Origin: Advenella kashmirensis W13003
GTDB lineage: Bacteria; Pseudomonadota; Gammaproteobacteria; Burkholderiales; Burkholderiaceae_B
DNA length: 64,000 bases
Reading direction: 5' to 3'
Assembly: GCF_000506985.1 (NCBI RefSeq)
Contig: NZ_KI650979.1
Span: 744,001-808,000 of the forward strand
Made by a program: the position numbers and the translations under genes. Below, piece by piece: positions 43,768 to 53,365 of this stretch (within the stretch, counting starts at the first letter, position 1; each line of letters begins with the position of its first letter). Below the pieces are notes generated by a model that was given only the letters and a program-made list of their open reading frames with translations, was not told the origin of the DNA and made no database searches.

Positions 43768-44718
43768 TTATTGTGGCTTGATGTCAAGCTCCCGGATCAC
43801 CCCGGCCCATAATTTTTCATCGATACGAATCTGCTTTTCTAATGACTCCGCTGTACCCGGCCTGGGTGTCAGACCCATGCCGGCAAATCGTTTCTTGATC
43901 GAAGGTTGTGCCAACACCGTGTTCAGCGCTGTATTGTAGGCATCCACCACGTTTTGCGGTGTATTGGCGGGCAATAGCATTGCATACCAACCGTCCGTTA
44001 TAAATCCGTCATATCCCGACTCCGCGATCGTCGGCGTATCGGGAAAGTCTGCCATACGATCTTTGGAGGTCACGGCCAAGGCCTTTAACCTGCCTGCCTT
44101 CACTTGGGGAGCAGCAAATGCCACCGTGGACAGTGTGAAATCCACATGCCCGCCTATCACATCCGATTGCGCCTGCGATGAGCTCTTGTAATGCACCATG
44201 CTGACATCCACTCCTGTCTGCTTTTTAAGACGCTCCAGCATCAAGTGTTGGGGAGTTCCGAGTCCTGCCGACCCAAAGGTCACGGTACGTTTGTCCTTTT
44301 TAGCAAGCTCTATCATATCTTTCAGATCTTTGCCCGGCAAGTCAGGCCTGGCCACCAGGATGTAGGGTGTTGAGGCGATCATGCCAACCGCCCGGAAGCT
44401 TTTCACAGTATCAAACGGCAAATCGGGGAAAAGGCTTTTCGCCGCAGGGTGCGCGTTGTAAGTAATAAGCACCGTCTTACCATCCGGCGCGGCCTTTGCG
44501 ACGTGTTCCGCTGCAATATTGCTTGAGGCTCCCGGACGGTTTTCGACGATAAAGGTACGGTCCATCTGTTCACCCAGCACATCCGAAATGGCGCGAGTGA
44601 CACTATCCATGCCCGCACCTGGGGCACTGCCGATAATGATTTTGGCAACTTCTTTTGCCGGCACCACCGTATGTAAACTGATCGCGACCAGCGCAACGAC
44701 AACTCCTTTCCAATTCAT
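43768..44718 (-). CDS. Bug/TctC family periplasmic solute-binding protein
   Basis: 316 residues. The mature start is unusual, with KIIIGSAPGAGMDSVTR where most members have a YP.KPI.VVP segment. It is a clear paralogue of the next gene upstream: both share LGTPQHLM-ERLKKQTGVD, VDFTLST and DGWYAMLLPA. The signal peptide is short and ends near the AKEVA region. Confidence 0.92.
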   Translation of the reverse strand: MNWKGVVVALVAISLHTVVPAKEVAKIIIGSAPGAGMDSVTRAISDVLGEQMDRTFIVENRPGASSNIAAEHVAKAAPDGKTVLITYNAHPAAKSLFPDLPFDTVKSFRAVGMIASTPYILVARPDLPGKDLKDMIELAKKDKRTVTFGSAGLGTPQHLMLERLKKQTGVDVSMVHYKSSSQAQSDVIGGHVDFTLSTVAFAAPQVKAGRLKALAVTSKDRMADFPDTPTIAESGYDGFITDGWYAMLLPANTPQNVVDAYNTALNTVLAQPSIKKRFAGMGLTPRPGTAESLEKQIRIDEKLWAGVIRELDIKPQ

Positions 44719-44791
44719 GCTTATCTCCTATGATGCTTCTTATTAACGTTATATCGGTGTGAGGGCCCCACGATCCATCACAATCATGGTT

Positions 44792-45748
44792 TTAATCCGG
44801 TTTGATCCCTTGTTCGGTGATCACCTTTTTCCACTGAATGGCATCATGCTCAATGAGCTGGTCCAGCTCTCCAGGCGTTCCCGGAGACGGCGTCAGCCCG
44901 GCCGCCTTGAATTGTTTACGCAACGTATCAGTCGCAAGCACCTTATTCAAGGCAGCATTGTACTGCTGCACAATCGAATCCGGCGTCCCGGCAGGCAGCA
45001 GCATGGCATACCAGCCATCTGTCACAAAGCCTTCGTAACCTGCTTCCTTTATAGTTATGGCGTTCGGGAACTGCGGCAGCCGCTCTTCGCTTGTCACCGC
45101 GAGCACTTTCATTTTTCCCGCAGCGACATGTGGTTCGCAGAACGCGATCGTCGACAAGGTAAAGTCAACACGCCCTGCCATTACGTCTATCTGACCCTGC
45201 GACGGGTTGCTATACTGAGCCATGACAATATCCACACCGGTCTGCTTCTTGAGGCGTTCCATCATAAGATGCTGAGGCGTTCCCAGGCCGATTGAAGCAA
45301 AAGACAGTGAACGCCCGTCTTTTTTGGCCAGATCGATGGTCTCCGTGAGCGTTGAACCCGGCAGGGACGGGTTAGCCACGATGGCATACGGCGTGGTGGC
45401 AACTTTGCCAACAGCTCTGAAGCTGGTGACCGGATCGAACGGTAAATTGGGATGCAATGCGCCGGCGATGGGATGCACGTTGAAGGTGATTAAAACCGTA
45501 CTCCCGTCGGCTGGCGCTTTCGCGACATAGGCTGCAGCAATGTTGTAGGAAGCCCCAGGGCGATTTTCAACAACGATTTTTTGCCCAAGAACCGGAGCCA
45601 TACTATTTGCAAGCAATTGTGTAACATGGTCTACGCCGCCACCAGGCGCACTGCCAGTAACAAATTTGATATATTGCTGCGCATGCGCGCTTCCCATTCC
45701 AAGTACGCTCGATAGTGACAAGGCGAGAATGATTTCTCTGCATTTCAT
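44792..45748 (-). CDS. Bug/TctC family periplasmic solute-binding protein
   Basis: 318 residues with signal peptide ending at SAHA and mature start QQYIKFVTGSAPGGGVDHVTQ. ATG 45748 follows GGGAGAC; a 22-residue in-frame extension is rejected. It is the tandem paralogue of the receptor at 43768, 73 bases apart, both inside the long minus-strand run after the CaiB gene. Confidence 0.93.
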   Translation of the reverse strand: MKCREIILALSLSSVLGMGSAHAQQYIKFVTGSAPGGGVDHVTQLLANSMAPVLGQKIVVENRPGASYNIAAAYVAKAPADGSTVLITFNVHPIAGALHPNLPFDPVTSFRAVGKVATTPYAIVANPSLPGSTLTETIDLAKKDGRSLSFASIGLGTPQHLMMERLKKQTGVDIVMAQYSNPSQGQIDVMAGRVDFTLSTIAFCEPHVAAGKMKVLAVTSEERLPQFPNAITIKEAGYEGFVTDGWYAMLLPAGTPDSIVQQYNAALNKVLATDTLRKQFKAAGLTPSPGTPGELDQLIEHDAIQWKKVITEQGIKPD

Positions 45749-45837
45749 GCTGTGTCTCCCTATTTTTGTGTAATAACGTCGAATCCAGCCTGTACCTCCT
45801 GTCCCGAAAAACACGTTCTCCAGACGTGTAACCAGGA

Positions 45838-47091
45838 CTACTCATCAACCTTGGCCTCATCCTGCTTATGCGCCGGTGCCTGCAGCGTACTCTTGTGCCG
45901 GATCAAATTCTCGATCTCCTCATCCGTATATCCGACTTCTTTCAATATCTGACAACTATGTTCACCCAGCATAGGCGGCAAACGGTAATTTGTGGGCGGC
46001 GTCCCGTGCCATTCGCTGGGCACGCTCATTTCCCGGATTGTTCCGACAACCGGATGCTCCGCCTCGGAAAAAAAATCAATATCACGCAGGTGTGGATCGT
46101 CAAGCAAGCTCTCGGGCGTGTTCATCGGAAACACCGGTATATCGGCACTTTCAAGTGCCTTTTGCCATTCTTCGGCTGTGCGCTGGAGCATTTGTTCACT
46201 CACAAAAGCGCTCAGCTCTTCACTATGAGCAGTCCGTGTGGTCATTGTCGCCAGCCTGGGATCCGTCTCCCACATATCAGACCGTCCAATAACTTGCAGA
46301 AAGGCCTTCCAGTGATGATCATGGTAGATCGTGCAGCACACCCACGCGTCCTTGGTGCGAAATGGTGTGCGCGAGCGCGCCAGAATGCGCGGGTAGCCAA
46401 AACCACCCTGGGATGGAATAAATTTTTGCCCGTACAAATGATCGCCGAGCACATAAGGCACCATGGTCTCAAACATGGGAACATCCACCCGCTGCCCTTT
46501 CCCCGTTCGGTCTCGACTGTATAATGCAGCAAGAATGACGCCGAACGCATAATAGCCAACGGTGCGGTCTGCGATATTCACCGGGATATAGCGCGGGTTT
46601 CCATCGGTATTTTCTGCTACAACCCACGGCAGCGACGTTGCCGCCTGTATCAGATCGTCAAACGCCGGAGACCGCGCATAACGCCCCCTTTGCGAAAACC
46701 CCACCAGGCTGACATACACAATCTGGGGGTTGACTTCCGCCAAATCCTCGTAGGCCAGTTTCAGACGTTCCATTCCCTTGGGACGAACATTGGTCGTGAC
46801 AACATCTGCATCCCTGACCAAACGCAGGAAGGCCTCACGCCCATCCGGCTTCTTCAGATCCAGCACGATACTGCGCTTGTTGCGGTTGAGTCCCAAATAA
46901 AGCGGCCCCATTTTTTCATCGCCATGGGGGCCGATCTTGCGCACGGCGTCTCCATCGACCGCCTCGACTTTAATCACATCGGCCCCGAGATCCGCCAACA
47001 TCTGGGTGGTTGACGGTCCCATCAGTACTGCAGTCAGATCGATGATCTTGAGCCCCGCAAGCGGCCCGGAAAAATGCTGCTCTTTCGACAT
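45838..47091 (-). CDS. CaiB/BaiF family (type III) CoA-transferase
   Basis: 417 residues; the nucleophilic aspartate is Asp175 in NIADRTVGYY. Conserved N-terminal DLTAVLMGP and LNRNKRSIVLDLK are seen. It is the only CoA-activating gene in the 36-52 kb run, where no acyl-CoA synthetase is present, so it is the probable entry enzyme for both the beta-oxidation-like and the kinase-dependent halves. Confidence 0.92.
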   Translation of the reverse strand: MSKEQHFSGPLAGLKIIDLTAVLMGPSTTQMLADLGADVIKVEAVDGDAVRKIGPHGDEKMGPLYLGLNRNKRSIVLDLKKPDGREAFLRLVRDADVVTTNVRPKGMERLKLAYEDLAEVNPQIVYVSLVGFSQRGRYARSPAFDDLIQAATSLPWVVAENTDGNPRYIPVNIADRTVGYYAFGVILAALYSRDRTGKGQRVDVPMFETMVPYVLGDHLYGQKFIPSQGGFGYPRILARSRTPFRTKDAWVCCTIYHDHHWKAFLQVIGRSDMWETDPRLATMTTRTAHSEELSAFVSEQMLQRTAEEWQKALESADIPVFPMNTPESLLDDPHLRDIDFFSEAEHPVVGTIREMSVPSEWHGTPPTNYRLPPMLGEHSCQILKEVGYTDEEIENLIRHKSTLQAPAHKQDEAKVDE

Positions 47092-47197
47092 GATTTCCCT
47101 TTCAGCAAAATAGCGATTTGAATCTTAAATAACGCACAGGCAACCCGATGGAATCAAGGATCACGAGTCAAGTCTGATCGGCTTGTCCCGCTTGTGA

Positions 47198-48319
47198 TCA
47201 TGCATCCAATCCTGCCTTCTCCCGAAGCCCCTCGACAGTGTCTGCAAACTCCTCGAGCATGTCGTATATCACCTGGCGCACCGAGCTTTCCTGGTTAATG
47301 CTACCCACGATCTGACCAACCGGACATGTCATGTAATCAAGTGCGCGAGCCCGATCAATACGCAATCGGGCCTCCACATTCAGAACGCTTTGCCACGGCA
47401 TCGGCAATGGCTGAGGAGCATCAGCTTGTACCCATGCGTCGGTGAACTTGCTGCGCAGCATCCGGCCCGGCTTACCTGTTTTGGACCGCGTCTGAACTGC
47501 ATCACCGGAACGTGCCTTGAACAGCAATTGCTTCATTTCATCGGAAAGATCGCTTTCCCGTGTACCATGCCAGACCGAACCACACCAGATACCCTGGGCA
47601 CCCAGAGTAAATGCAGCCGCCATCTGGCGACCTCGGCCAATTCCGCCTGCAGCCAGTACCGGCATGGGAAACACAGCGTCCACTACCTCGGGCCATAACA
47701 CCATCGACGTCACGACACCCGTGTGCCCCGCCGCTTCGGTGCCTTGAGCAATCACAAGGTCCAATCCTGCCTGCTTGTGCTTAAGTGCATGTTCGACCTT
47801 TCCCGTCATGGCGCCGACCTTGATCCCATTGGCATGCAAGCGCTGCAAAATTTCGGGGGGCGGTGAGCCCAATGCGCTTACGACCAGCTTGATATTCGAA
47901 TGCGTCAACACCACGTCAAGCAGTTCATTGGAGAATTCGGGGGTCATATGCAGACGATCGAGTTCCTCTTTCATAAGGGCGTCACGTTCTTCTGCCGGCA
48001 GGGGTGGAATGCCGGCTGAATCCAGTAGTGAACGCTGCCATTGCACATGGGCCTTTGGCAACGCATCGGGATCCAGGGAAGTATCTCCGACAACGTCATA
48101 TTTTTGAGGCAGCAATAGGTTGACGCCATAGGGCTTGTCTCCTATCTGGTCATCAATCCATTTGAGCTCCATTTCAAGCAGCTCGGGCGTATAGTATGCG
48201 GTGCCCAGGCAGCCCAGCCCGCCGGCTCGCGTAATCTCCGATACCACATTTCTGCAATGAGAGAATCCGAATACTGGAATCTCAATGCCAAACATTTGAC
48301 ATAGCGCGTTGTTCATCAT
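47198..48319 (-). CDS. Nitronate monooxygenase-like FMN enzyme
   Basis: A 373-residue TIM-barrel flavoprotein of the NPD/2-nitropropane-dioxygenase family. The FMN-binding part shows AQGTEAAGHTG, then VLAAGGIGRGRQMAAAF and GAQGIWCGSVW. Family members oxidise nitronates, but many act as enoyl reductases or quinone reductases and are annotated only by fold. It is 15 bases before the AtuA-like gene in transcription order reversed (downstream of it), clearly in the same operon. Confidence 0.85.
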   Translation of the reverse strand: MMNNALCQMFGIEIPVFGFSHCRNVVSEITRAGGLGCLGTAYYTPELLEMELKWIDDQIGDKPYGVNLLLPQKYDVVGDTSLDPDALPKAHVQWQRSLLDSAGIPPLPAEERDALMKEELDRLHMTPEFSNELLDVVLTHSNIKLVVSALGSPPPEILQRLHANGIKVGAMTGKVEHALKHKQAGLDLVIAQGTEAAGHTGVVTSMVLWPEVVDAVFPMPVLAAGGIGRGRQMAAAFTLGAQGIWCGSVWHGTRESDLSDEMKQLLFKARSGDAVQTRSKTGKPGRMLRSKFTDAWVQADAPQPLPMPWQSVLNVEARLRIDRARALDYMTCPVGQIVGSINQESSVRQVIYDMLEEFADTVEGLREKAGLDA

Positions 48320-48334
48320 GTCTCGTCCTTTCCT

Positions 48335-50137
48335 TTAATTGGGGTAGCCACTGTCAAGCTCCGGGAGCCACGACTCGGGCACCTGGACCGGATGACTCAG
48401 AAGAATCTGGCCAAATGTTTTTCCCAGCGGATCGTTTCTCAATGAGGCTGCGCCGCCCCCTCCCAATGCCCGGGTCATAATATAGTTATAGGCGGAGATA
48501 CCCGGAACGTCGTACCTGGTGACGGTTCCGTCAACCAGATGTTCGAAGTATTTCTTGACTGCGGCAGCCGTCATCTGTTGGTCAATGCAAGCTGCAAACA
48601 TCGGCTTGCGCGCAATCAGGCAAAGATGCGCAACATCTCCCTTATCTCCGCTGCGTGCAACCGCAATTGACGACAAGGGCACCGTTCTGACTTCACCGTT
48701 CAATGCGTCAATATCATGGTATACGTCGCCATTCGCCTTCTCATAGATGCCTTTTGGCGCAGGCAAGGAAACCGGAATGCTCACACCATCTGTCCCGACG
48801 AGTGAAATCGGTACCCGTGATTTGGGCCAGAGAAAGGAAAACAAACGAAACACGGCTGACGGTTTTTGACGACCGCTGAACCCCGTCGTTCCTGCAGCAG
48901 CGGATGTTCCAAATGGAGCAATTTCACGGGAAAGAATGTGCAGTGCTTCGGCCTTATCATGCCGGACAGCTATGCGCAGAACCACCTCCCTCGCATCGGG
49001 CTTCGCAACGGCCCCGTAGGAACCCAGCTCGCTACCAAGAATCTCGCAACACGTATCCTTGTAATCGTCGAACCCGGCATCGTTCATCAGCTTCGCTGTC
49101 CGTCCCAGAATTGCTGCTGACAGACGTTTAGCCTTATCCACTGCATGATCCCCGACGATCGTCAACGTGGACGATAGCCGATACCCATCGAGCCAGGTGC
49201 CGCTCACCTTATAAGTATCGGTTGGCGGCCCGCCACGCGCACCGGCTATTCGCACTCTATCGGCATCCACCTGTTCTATGGTGACTGCCGTGAAATCGCA
49301 TGCCACATCCGGCAATAAATAGTTGGCCGGATCCGTAACCTCGTAAAGTGTTTGCTCGGCTGCCGATAACCGGCTGATCAAGCCACCGGTACTTTGGGGC
49401 TTCGTAAGCATAAAGCTGCCATCACTGCTACATTCGGCAATTGGAAATCCAACGTTTTCCCAGTCTGATACCCGCCACCAATCGGTAAACAGACCTCCCG
49501 TGGCTTGTGTCGTGCACTCAAGCAAATGCCCGACCAGACTGCCTGCCGCCAACCGGTCGTAATCATCTGGCAGCCATCCAAACTTGTGAATCAACGCCCC
49601 CAATGCAAGCGCACTGTCTGCACAGCGACCCGTGATGACTATATCGGCACCGCTTTCTATTGCCCTGACAATAGGAAAAGCGCCCAAGTATGCATTCAGA
49701 CTGGTCAACTCGGCCGGCAATGCCTCTTCTGAAAACATCTCTGTGACGCCCTCGGCACGAATTTCTTCTTGCACGGGAATCAGATCATCGCCTTCAACGA
49801 CCACTATCTTGAGCGCCACACCCGCCTTTTCGGCTATCGCACGCAATGCCTGCGCACACGCTCTCGCATTCATTCCGCCGGCATTACTCAATAGCCTGAT
49901 ATTCTTACTCTTGATTTCCTGCAATAAGGGCCCGACCGCCGTTACGAAATCAGTCGCATAGCCTTTGTCGGGATCCCGCGCCCGGGCACTGGCCATGATC
50001 GACAAGGTGAGTTCCGCGAGATAATCAAAGACCAGCACATCCACTTGGTCACCGTCCAAAAGCTGCCGAATCCCTTGACTGCTATCGCCCCAAAATGCAC
50101 TGGCCCCACCAATGCGCAACACATCGTTCGATTTCAT
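48335..50137 (-). CDS. AtuA family (DUF1446) protein, fused two-domain form
   Basis: 600 residues. The N-terminal 440 or so are an AtuA/DUF1446 domain (IGGASAFWGDSSQGIRQL at the start, VEGDDLIP, GRCADSALALG). The last 110 form the small AtuA-associated domain (VARSGDKGDVAHLCLIA). AtuA is required for growth on acyclic terpenes such as citronellol in Pseudomonas, but its reaction is not established. No geranyl-CoA carboxylase genes are near, so a different branched substrate is likely. Its start overlaps the stop of the enoyl-CoA hydratase gene by four bases. Confidence 0.87.
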   Translation of the reverse strand: MKSNDVLRIGGASAFWGDSSQGIRQLLDGDQVDVLVFDYLAELTLSIMASARARDPDKGYATDFVTAVGPLLQEIKSKNIRLLSNAGGMNARACAQALRAIAEKAGVALKIVVVEGDDLIPVQEEIRAEGVTEMFSEEALPAELTSLNAYLGAFPIVRAIESGADIVITGRCADSALALGALIHKFGWLPDDYDRLAAGSLVGHLLECTTQATGGLFTDWWRVSDWENVGFPIAECSSDGSFMLTKPQSTGGLISRLSAAEQTLYEVTDPANYLLPDVACDFTAVTIEQVDADRVRIAGARGGPPTDTYKVSGTWLDGYRLSSTLTIVGDHAVDKAKRLSAAILGRTAKLMNDAGFDDYKDTCCEILGSELGSYGAVAKPDAREVVLRIAVRHDKAEALHILSREIAPFGTSAAAGTTGFSGRQKPSAVFRLFSFLWPKSRVPISLVGTDGVSIPVSLPAPKGIYEKANGDVYHDIDALNGEVRTVPLSSIAVARSGDKGDVAHLCLIARKPMFAACIDQQMTAAAVKKYFEHLVDGTVTRYDVPGISAYNYIMTRALGGGGAASLRNDPLGKTFGQILLSHPVQVPESWLPELDSGYPN

Positions 50138-50934
50138 TTCGTTTCCTTATGATTCATGTTGATCCACGAAGGAGCCCGTCGTTCATTGAAAGCAGCCAAA
50201 CCTTCCCGCGCTTCGTCAGCCAGAATCATGGGGGCAATGGCCGTTTCTGCAAATGTCATTGCCTGCTCAAAATTCATTTCTTCCATGCGCCGAAGCATGT
50301 ACTTTCCGCGTCGCACTGCGCCAGGCGCGGCGGCAACCACGGCATTGACATAGGTGTTTACGCATGAGTCCAGATCATCGCGCGGAACCACGGCATTGAG
50401 AAGGCCGTATTCAAGTGCTTGTTGCGCACTGATCGGCTGACCCGTGATGCACATCTCTGCCATACGTCGCGGACCCAGAATGCTTTGCAGCAGCACGGCA
50501 ACCTGCAGCGGGAAAAGGCCTATTTTTACTTCGGGCAGCCCGAAGCGGGCTTCAGTCACGGCAACTGCAATATCACACATGCTCAGAATGCCCATGCCGC
50601 CTGCCATACAAACACCATTGACACGCGCAATCATCGGAAGGCGCGACGCCTTCGTATTACGAAGTAACGTGGCGTAGGCCGTTCCGATCTTGTTGAAATC
50701 CACTTTGAAAGGCGTGTCTCCTGGCGTCAAATCCGCACCAGCACAATATGCTTTATCACCCGATCCAGTCACGACAATACAGCGGATATCTGTGTCGTCT
50801 TCTGCTGCTACAATCGCATCCGACAATCGAAGGCAGAGCTCGTCAGTAATGGCATTGCGACGGTCAGGCCGATTTAATGTCAAACGCAGGACATGACCTT
50901 CACGTTCAACAATTAATGGGTTTTGCTCACTCAA
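50134..50934 (-). CDS. Enoyl-CoA hydratase
   Basis: 266 residues with both catalytic glutamates, Glu135 (LPEVKIG) and Glu160 (MAEMCITG), and the oxyanion-hole segments CAGADLTPG and CMAGGMG. It should hydrate the enoyl-CoA made by the dehydrogenase encoded ten bases upstream. It is translationally coupled to the AtuA-like gene (ATGA overlap). Confidence 0.92.
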   Translation of the reverse strand: MSEQNPLIVEREGHVLRLTLNRPDRRNAITDELCLRLSDAIVAAEDDTDIRCIVVTGSGDKAYCAGADLTPGDTPFKVDFNKIGTAYATLLRNTKASRLPMIARVNGVCMAGGMGILSMCDIAVAVTEARFGLPEVKIGLFPLQVAVLLQSILGPRRMAEMCITGQPISAQQALEYGLLNAVVPRDDLDSCVNTYVNAVVAAAPGAVRRGKYMLRRMEEMNFEQAMTFAETAIAPMILADEAREGLAAFNERRAPSWINMNHKETK

Positions 50935-50944
50935 GTCTCTCTCC

Positions 50945-52111
50945 TCAATATGATCGCGGCAGGCCCAGCACCCGTTCGCTTATGAAATTCAGAATCATCT
51001 CTGCACTCACGGGAGCAACTTGCGGCACCATAATCTCGCGAAAATAACGCTCAACGTCATACTCGGCGCCAAAACCCATCCCTCCCAGCGTACGAAAGGC
51101 CCGATTGCAGGCAGAGAAACCGGCTTCAGCGGCCAGGAATTTTGCCGCGTTAGCTTGAGCCGCGCACGACTTGCCTGCGTCATATAACGCGGCAGCCTGC
51201 CAGATCATCAGATCGGCCGCCTCCAGCTCCATCCAGTTGCGCGCCAGGGGATGCTGAATCGATTGGTTCTGTCCTATGGCACGCCCAAAAACGACACGTT
51301 CCCGCGCATAGTCGATGGCTTTTCCAAGCGCTCGCCGGCCTATCCCGACACACTCGGCGGCAACGAGAATACGTTCCGGATTGATTGCATCCAGCAGTAT
51401 GCGGAACCCTTCTCCTTCCTTGCCAATACGATGCTCCTGCGGAACGGGCAAATTATCAATAAATACTGAATTGGAATCGACAGCTGCACGCCCCATTTTT
51501 TGTATTTCAGTAGCCGTGACATAACGCCTGTCAAAATCGGTATAAAACAGACTCATTCCGTCAGTACGGCGCTTGCACTCAGAAAGTGGTGTTGTTCGTG
51601 CAAGGATCATCATTTTGCTGGCGTGCTGAGCCATTGATATCCATACTTTACGTCCATTAATGACATACCCGTCGCTCCCTCTCACCGCTCGCGTAGCTAT
51701 TCCTGTGGTATCAAGCCCCGCATCAGGTTCAGTGACGCAAAAGCATGGAATATCTTTCCCTTGTACCAGGGCAGGCAATATTGAACGACGCTGTTCAGGT
51801 GTGCCGTGAACGACAATGGCATGAGGCGCAAAGATATTGATATGAATGGAGGTGCAGGCAGCAAGCACGCCTGCTGAGTTCGCTACCGTCTGCATGAGTA
51901 AGGCAGCCTCGGTAATACCTAATCCGGCGCCGCCATACTCCACAGGCATCGTTATTCCAAACCAGCCTGCATCGGCCATGTCCTGTCGAAATTCAGATGG
52001 AAATTCGTGATTTTCATCTTTTTTTCTCCAGTAGGCATCGTCGTATTTATCGCAAATTGCTTTGACTGCTTCTTGTATTTGCTGACGCTCGGGGCTCCAC
52101 TCAACACTCAT
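50945..52111 (-). CDS. Acyl-CoA dehydrogenase family protein
   Basis: 388 residues, with CFCVTEPDAG (FAD region, about 123-132). The base is probably Glu246 in INPERILV, the isovaleryl-CoA-dehydrogenase position; the C-terminal position reads VAPVSAEM. This is the same arrangement, and the same residue number, as in the homologue at 9008. ATG 52111 follows GGAG at seven bases; an ATG 21 bases upstream lacks one. It is the first gene of the long minus-strand run. Confidence 0.92.
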   Translation of the reverse strand: MSVEWSPERQQIQEAVKAICDKYDDAYWRKKDENHEFPSEFRQDMADAGWFGITMPVEYGGAGLGITEAALLMQTVANSAGVLAACTSIHINIFAPHAIVVHGTPEQRRSILPALVQGKDIPCFCVTEPDAGLDTTGIATRAVRGSDGYVINGRKVWISMAQHASKMMILARTTPLSECKRRTDGMSLFYTDFDRRYVTATEIQKMGRAAVDSNSVFIDNLPVPQEHRIGKEGEGFRILLDAINPERILVAAECVGIGRRALGKAIDYARERVVFGRAIGQNQSIQHPLARNWMELEAADLMIWQAAALYDAGKSCAAQANAAKFLAAEAGFSACNRAFRTLGGMGFGAEYDVERYFREIMVPQVAPVSAEMILNFISERVLGLPRSY

Positions 52112-52468
52112 CCAAAATCTCCATTCATTCAAAGAATTAGAATTGCTACCGGATCGCTATTACCTTTGAAATACCTGCACTCCTCAGTATCGATATGCTC
52201 AAGTTAAAATGAGTCTATTCATATTCTAATGACCTGTCAATAGGATGTTTACGAAGATAATGTTTGCCTGATGCCGGTGCACGCTTTCACGAACTGTACC
52301 TGCCTGTTCAAGCGCAAACACCTGGACAAGGGCGCCTATTGATAGCGGCGTAGCCGTAAATAACAGGCAAAGAGACGTGCAACATCTCCACATGACAAAA
52401 ATATGAGAAGATGAATAACCGGATTCCGGTGCATTGTTTCATTCCAGTTTTTATACAGTCAGTTGACC
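52112..52468. other. Intergenic region, divergent promoters
   Basis: 357 bases without a convincing gene. It must hold the promoter of the 52-to-36 kb run and that of the sirtuin gene. I see AT-rich stretches around 52135 and 52205-52260 but no operator I would name with confidence, and no terminator. Confidence 0.55.
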
Positions 52469-53365
52469 ATGGACGCCAAAATAGACAAGACTCTAATCAA
52501 TAGAGCCGCTGCACTTATCAGTCAGGCCGACGGCTTGCTAATCACGGCCGGCGCAGGTATGGGTGTGGATTCAGGATTGCCAGATTTTCGCGGGGCCGAA
52601 GGTTTCTGGCGCCATTATCCGGCATTGCGCAGTCAGGGCATCATCTTTGAAGAAATTGCCTCTCCTGCCCATTTTCCGACTCATCCCCAGCTTGCCTGGG
52701 GGTTTTATGGGCATCGCCTGTCGCTCTACAGAAATACGCCCCCTCATGAGGGTTTCCATATCCTGCAGGATATAGCTGTGCGCATGCGTCATCAGGCCTT
52801 TGTGTTCACCAGCAATGTCGATGGACAATTCCAGAAGGCCGGCTTCAGTGAAGAACAGGTGGTTGAATGCCACGGCTCCATCCATCATTTGCAATGCGTC
52901 GAACACTGCCGGCAGGACATCTGGCCGGCCGACGCCTTTCATCCGGAAGTAGACGCGCAACGCTGCCTGCTTCTCAATGAGCCACCTCGCTGTCCGCATT
53001 GCAACTCGCTGGCCCGTCCCAATATCATGATGTTCAACGATTGGCATTGGGTCGATACGCGCAGCCGGATTCAGCACGAACGGCTGCAAGCCTGGCTAAA
53101 GAAAGTACGCCACCCCGTGATCATCGAACTGGGCGCAGGAACGGCGATTGCAACCGTGCGCTATTTTGGCGAACGTCAGAAAGCGCCGATGATCCGCATT
53201 AATATCCACGAAGCCGGTATGAAGAAATCGAAAAAAAACGTGGCGCTGCCCATGGGCGCACTGGCTGCGCTGCAGGCCATCCGCGACGCACTGCAGGATC
53301 CGTCTGTCGGCCTTCCGGCCACATCTGACGCGAGCTCTAGCGGATCGCCCGCTGGAAATCCTTGA
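52469..53365 (+). CDS. Sir2 family NAD-dependent protein deacylase
   Basis: 298 residues. Sirtuin motifs: GAGMGVDSGLPDFRG (28-42), TSNVDGQF (115-121), catalytic His135 in ECHGSIHH, and structural zinc cysteines 143, 147, 175 and 178; the first pair is C-x3-C instead of the usual C-x2-C. The RPNIMMFNDW segment follows. It removes acyl groups from lysines using NAD+, often controlling acyl-CoA enzymes. ATG 52469 is preferred to a TTG six bases earlier. The 3' end overlaps the convergent GntR gene by 29 bases. Confidence 0.92.
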   Translation: MDAKIDKTLINRAAALISQADGLLITAGAGMGVDSGLPDFRGAEGFWRHYPALRSQGIIFEEIASPAHFPTHPQLAWGFYGHRLSLYRNTPPHEGFHILQDIAVRMRHQAFVFTSNVDGQFQKAGFSEEQVVECHGSIHHLQCVEHCRQDIWPADAFHPEVDAQRCLLLNEPPRCPHCNSLARPNIMMFNDWHWVDTRSRIQHERLQAWLKKVRHPVIIELGAGTAIATVRYFGERQKAPMIRINIHEAGMKKSKKNVALPMGALAALQAIRDALQDPSVGLPATSDASSSGSPAGNP

